A stretch of 64,000 bases of DNA. It comes from Dioscorea cayenensis subsp. rotundata (Eukaryota; Streptophyta; Magnoliopsida; Dioscoreales; Dioscoreaceae). The stretch's first letter is position 1. Every line of letters starts with the position of its first letter. Positions 61,666 to 64,000 of this stretch are shown one piece after another. The stretch covers positions 29,263,016-29,327,015 of the forward strand of contig NC_052475.1 of the NCBI RefSeq assembly GCF_009730915.1. The letters are read 5' to 3'. Below the pieces are notes generated by a model that saw only the letters and a list, made by a program, of their open reading frames with translations, did no database searches and was not told where the DNA came from. The position numbers and the translations under genes are program-made.

Positions 61666-64000
61666 CTTTCTGTGGTGTTTAAGTTGCCAAATCATGTTTC
61701 CTTTTATTAATTATCTAGTTTATAAACATATATATTCTAATTTTTTTAACACACTAATTCATACAATTTATTAAAAAATTAATTTATAGACGTACATGAT
61801 CATGAATGTTCTAATATAAATATTTATTTTATGTTGATAAAAAAAAAAAAATTGTTCCACATAAATGCTCTACCACATCATGGCCATGTTGATAAGTCAT
61901 TTTCAATATATTGTCACAATGATGCATCCCATATTATTTCACATCTAATGTTGAATTATCATTAAAGCAATATATATATATATGAATGAAGCCTAATCTT
62001 CTTTTTAAGGTGGTCACTGACCTAAAAGAATGTATGCCTAACATGGTGAATAATATAATCAAGGAACCAAAAAAAAAAAAGACTTCATGAATGAACTATT
62101 TGACCTTGTGTTGCCTTGCACATGAGTGTTTGTCCAAAAGCTTTCTCTAAAGTAGCCTTAATTTGCTCTCTTTATCTTGGGAAACTTGAAAGCCATCTTA
62201 ACTCAAATAATATTTTACATACATCAACTATTTATAGCATTCTCATTTTTTTTAATAAACCTTTTTTCCTTGTATTATATTCACATAATAGAAAATAAAC
62301 AACAATGCATGTGATGAACTAGTTCAACATTAATATCTTATTTTAAAAAGAAACAAGAAGATAATTAGCAAAAGCAAGATAAAGGCACTAAAAACAAAAA
62401 GAAAATAGATTGGACATGAATGATAAAAAATCACTGAAGTTAATGTTTGCACTGAATTTAAGCACTAATGAGGGAACACAATAGAACATAACTAGAGCCT
62501 TTTTCTCCCCAACATTTCTTATCATCTTCCCATTCTGACTTGCTCTAAAGTTGAAAAATAATAAAGTGACAATGAGAGAGAAAAAAAAAATACTGTGATT
62601 TTTGTCTCAATGTTTGTTTGTTTGTTTTGTTTGTTTTTCTCACCACCTTTTACTTTTATAAATTTAAGGTCAGCCACATATATATCTCTTTAGTCTCTAT
62701 TAACTGTATATTGTTGCTCCTTTTCACATGCTTAAATAGCCAAACGAGGTACTTCATTTCAAGCTTTTTTTTTGGTCATGCTATTGTTTATTTGTTCTTT
62801 GTTACTAATTTTTGCTGGCATATATGCTCTTTATGGTCATGTTCAAGTTAATCAAATTAGCATATAAATAAATATTGGCTAATCATTCAAAAGAAGATTA
62901 AGTTGGCAAGGGATTACTCTATTCATAAAATATATAGTAAATTTAATGCATTGATTAATTCATTAACTTTAAACAAAATGGAAGAAAAAAGATATATTGA
63001 GTAGATATGGCATTTTGTTTTGTTTCCATTATTTAAATTTAGAACTTGATTCTTATTGGATTAAAGCAAAATATGATGATTAGAAAGATGCATGGAATTA
63101 ATTACTCACCTTTAATTCTTTTCAATTATTTTGAACAAAAATTCTTGATGAGACAATGTTTTACCAAAAAATAAATTTGTTCTCCTCCCACTTCCTTTGA
63201 ATCCTTCCAAATAAGGCATTTAAATTTTAAATGATGTGAGTTAGGTTTACATGTTCTGTCAAAAGGAAATTGTACATGTGATGTTAACATATAATTATTA
63301 ATAAAAATCACTATTATATATATATATATATAACTAACATTATCAAGATGGATTAAAAGATAATTATATATGATAACATTGATAAATTCTTTTTATTATA
63401 GATATTAAGATATTTATTTTCATTAATGTTGTAAATGTCGCCTATACAAGATATTAATGGCTGGGCTCCTTACCCACGTTGCCAAATAAATAAAAGAGAA
63501 ATATTCGGAGATTTGTTACTATTTTCTCTTTATTAGAGATTCAAAATTCATGTCAGTTTCATCTATAAAATCTTTAATTAAAAAATGGGTAAATTTGTTA
63601 GAATATGTTTTTTTATTTGTAATGTCATTATACTGTGTTTATCAAATAAGCATTTAATTTGTGTTTAAAAAAAACACTTTTGCTGCAGGACATAAGCTTT
63701 TATAAGGATTGGTTGTAATGTACTTGACTACTAACAAACGAGTTTTCAAGATAAAAAACAAAAATTATTTATTTTATAAAATTAAAAATATATAAGAGAT
63801 TGTTAAAAGACATACCAATAAATTGATGCACCAGTGATTTAACAATCTTTAAATATACAGTGAGAGAGTCATTACTCATTAGAGCTTCTCACTTGCTCCT
63901 AAGTTTTTCAATATTTCACTTTCCTTAATTTTTTTTTTTTTTTTGACAAAAGCGACAAGCACCGCTCTATAACGAGGTGTCAAATGATAAACAGGTGCGG
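61352..64000. other. AT-rich intergenic DNA to the window end
   Basis: It begins with the upstream region of the small gene. A TA run lies at 61629-61662 and shorter ones near 61973, 62677 and 63318. Short open frames are low complexity. The last 70 bases (poly-T, then GACAAAAGCGACAAGCACCG) may start another repeat, but it is cut by the window end. Confidence 0.55.
61629..61662. repeat. (TA)n microsatellite
   Basis: About 17 uninterrupted TA units, 280 bases upstream of the small minus-strand gene. Confidence 0.95.

Overview
The window is nuclear DNA of a flowering plant. It is AT-rich, its genes have many small GT-AG introns, and it holds plant gene families (sucrose synthase, group VII ERF, DUF26 receptor kinase, FYVE-SYLF protein, oil-body lipase) and plant transposons (L1-type LINEs with DUF4283 and zf-RVT regions, a solo LTR, MULE-like DNA). 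A monocot is possible from the look of the sucrose synthase, but the sequence does not prove it. Two runs of exactly 1000 N (44291-45290 and 59396-60395) are scaffold gaps.

Layout: 0.96-7.96 kb is a nearly full-length but dead LINE with matching target-site duplications, split by an 1178-bp solo LTR that has its own 5-bp duplication. 8-13.9 kb is intergenic with MITE-like repeats. 13.99-15.87 kb is a five-exon OBL1-type lipase (+). 15.9-21 kb is AT-rich and gene-free. 21.05-27.29 kb is a decayed MULE-like element with a mudrA-type fragment on + and a ULP1-protease-like gene on -, pointing at each other. 27.3-32.3 kb is gene-free with tandem duplications. 32.3-37.1 kb is an intact sucrose synthase gene (+; leader exon plus 15 coding exons, 815 aa). 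38.2-40.0 kb encodes a FYVE + SYLF protein (+). 41.3-43.1 kb encodes a group VII ERF with a Met-Cys start (-). 45.3-51.5 kb is TE debris and intergenic sequence. 51.56-53.34 kb is a LINE remnant (-) and 53.7-54.3 kb a short element related to the 21-27 kb MULE. 54.87-58.10 kb encodes a DUF26 receptor-like kinase (-) with four ectodomain units. 58.35-59.40 kb is a LINE 3' end (-) running into the second gap. 60.7-61.35 kb is a small three-exon gene of unknown function (-). The rest is AT-rich.

The genes do not form a pathway. Sucrose synthase (sucrose cleavage to UDP-glucose and fructose) and the group VII ERF (low-oxygen response) are linked in plant hypoxia physiology in general, but their nearness here is not evidence of joint control. 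Three conserved genes (FYVE-SYLF, ERF, CRK) each carry one or two single-base indels, mostly extra A/T in short homopolymers, which fits uncorrected long-read assembly error at least as well as gene death. The most unusual structure is the 21-27 kb element: its intron-like spacers are studded with a word (CGYTTTAA or CGYTTAA) whose strand flips where the two convergent genes meet.
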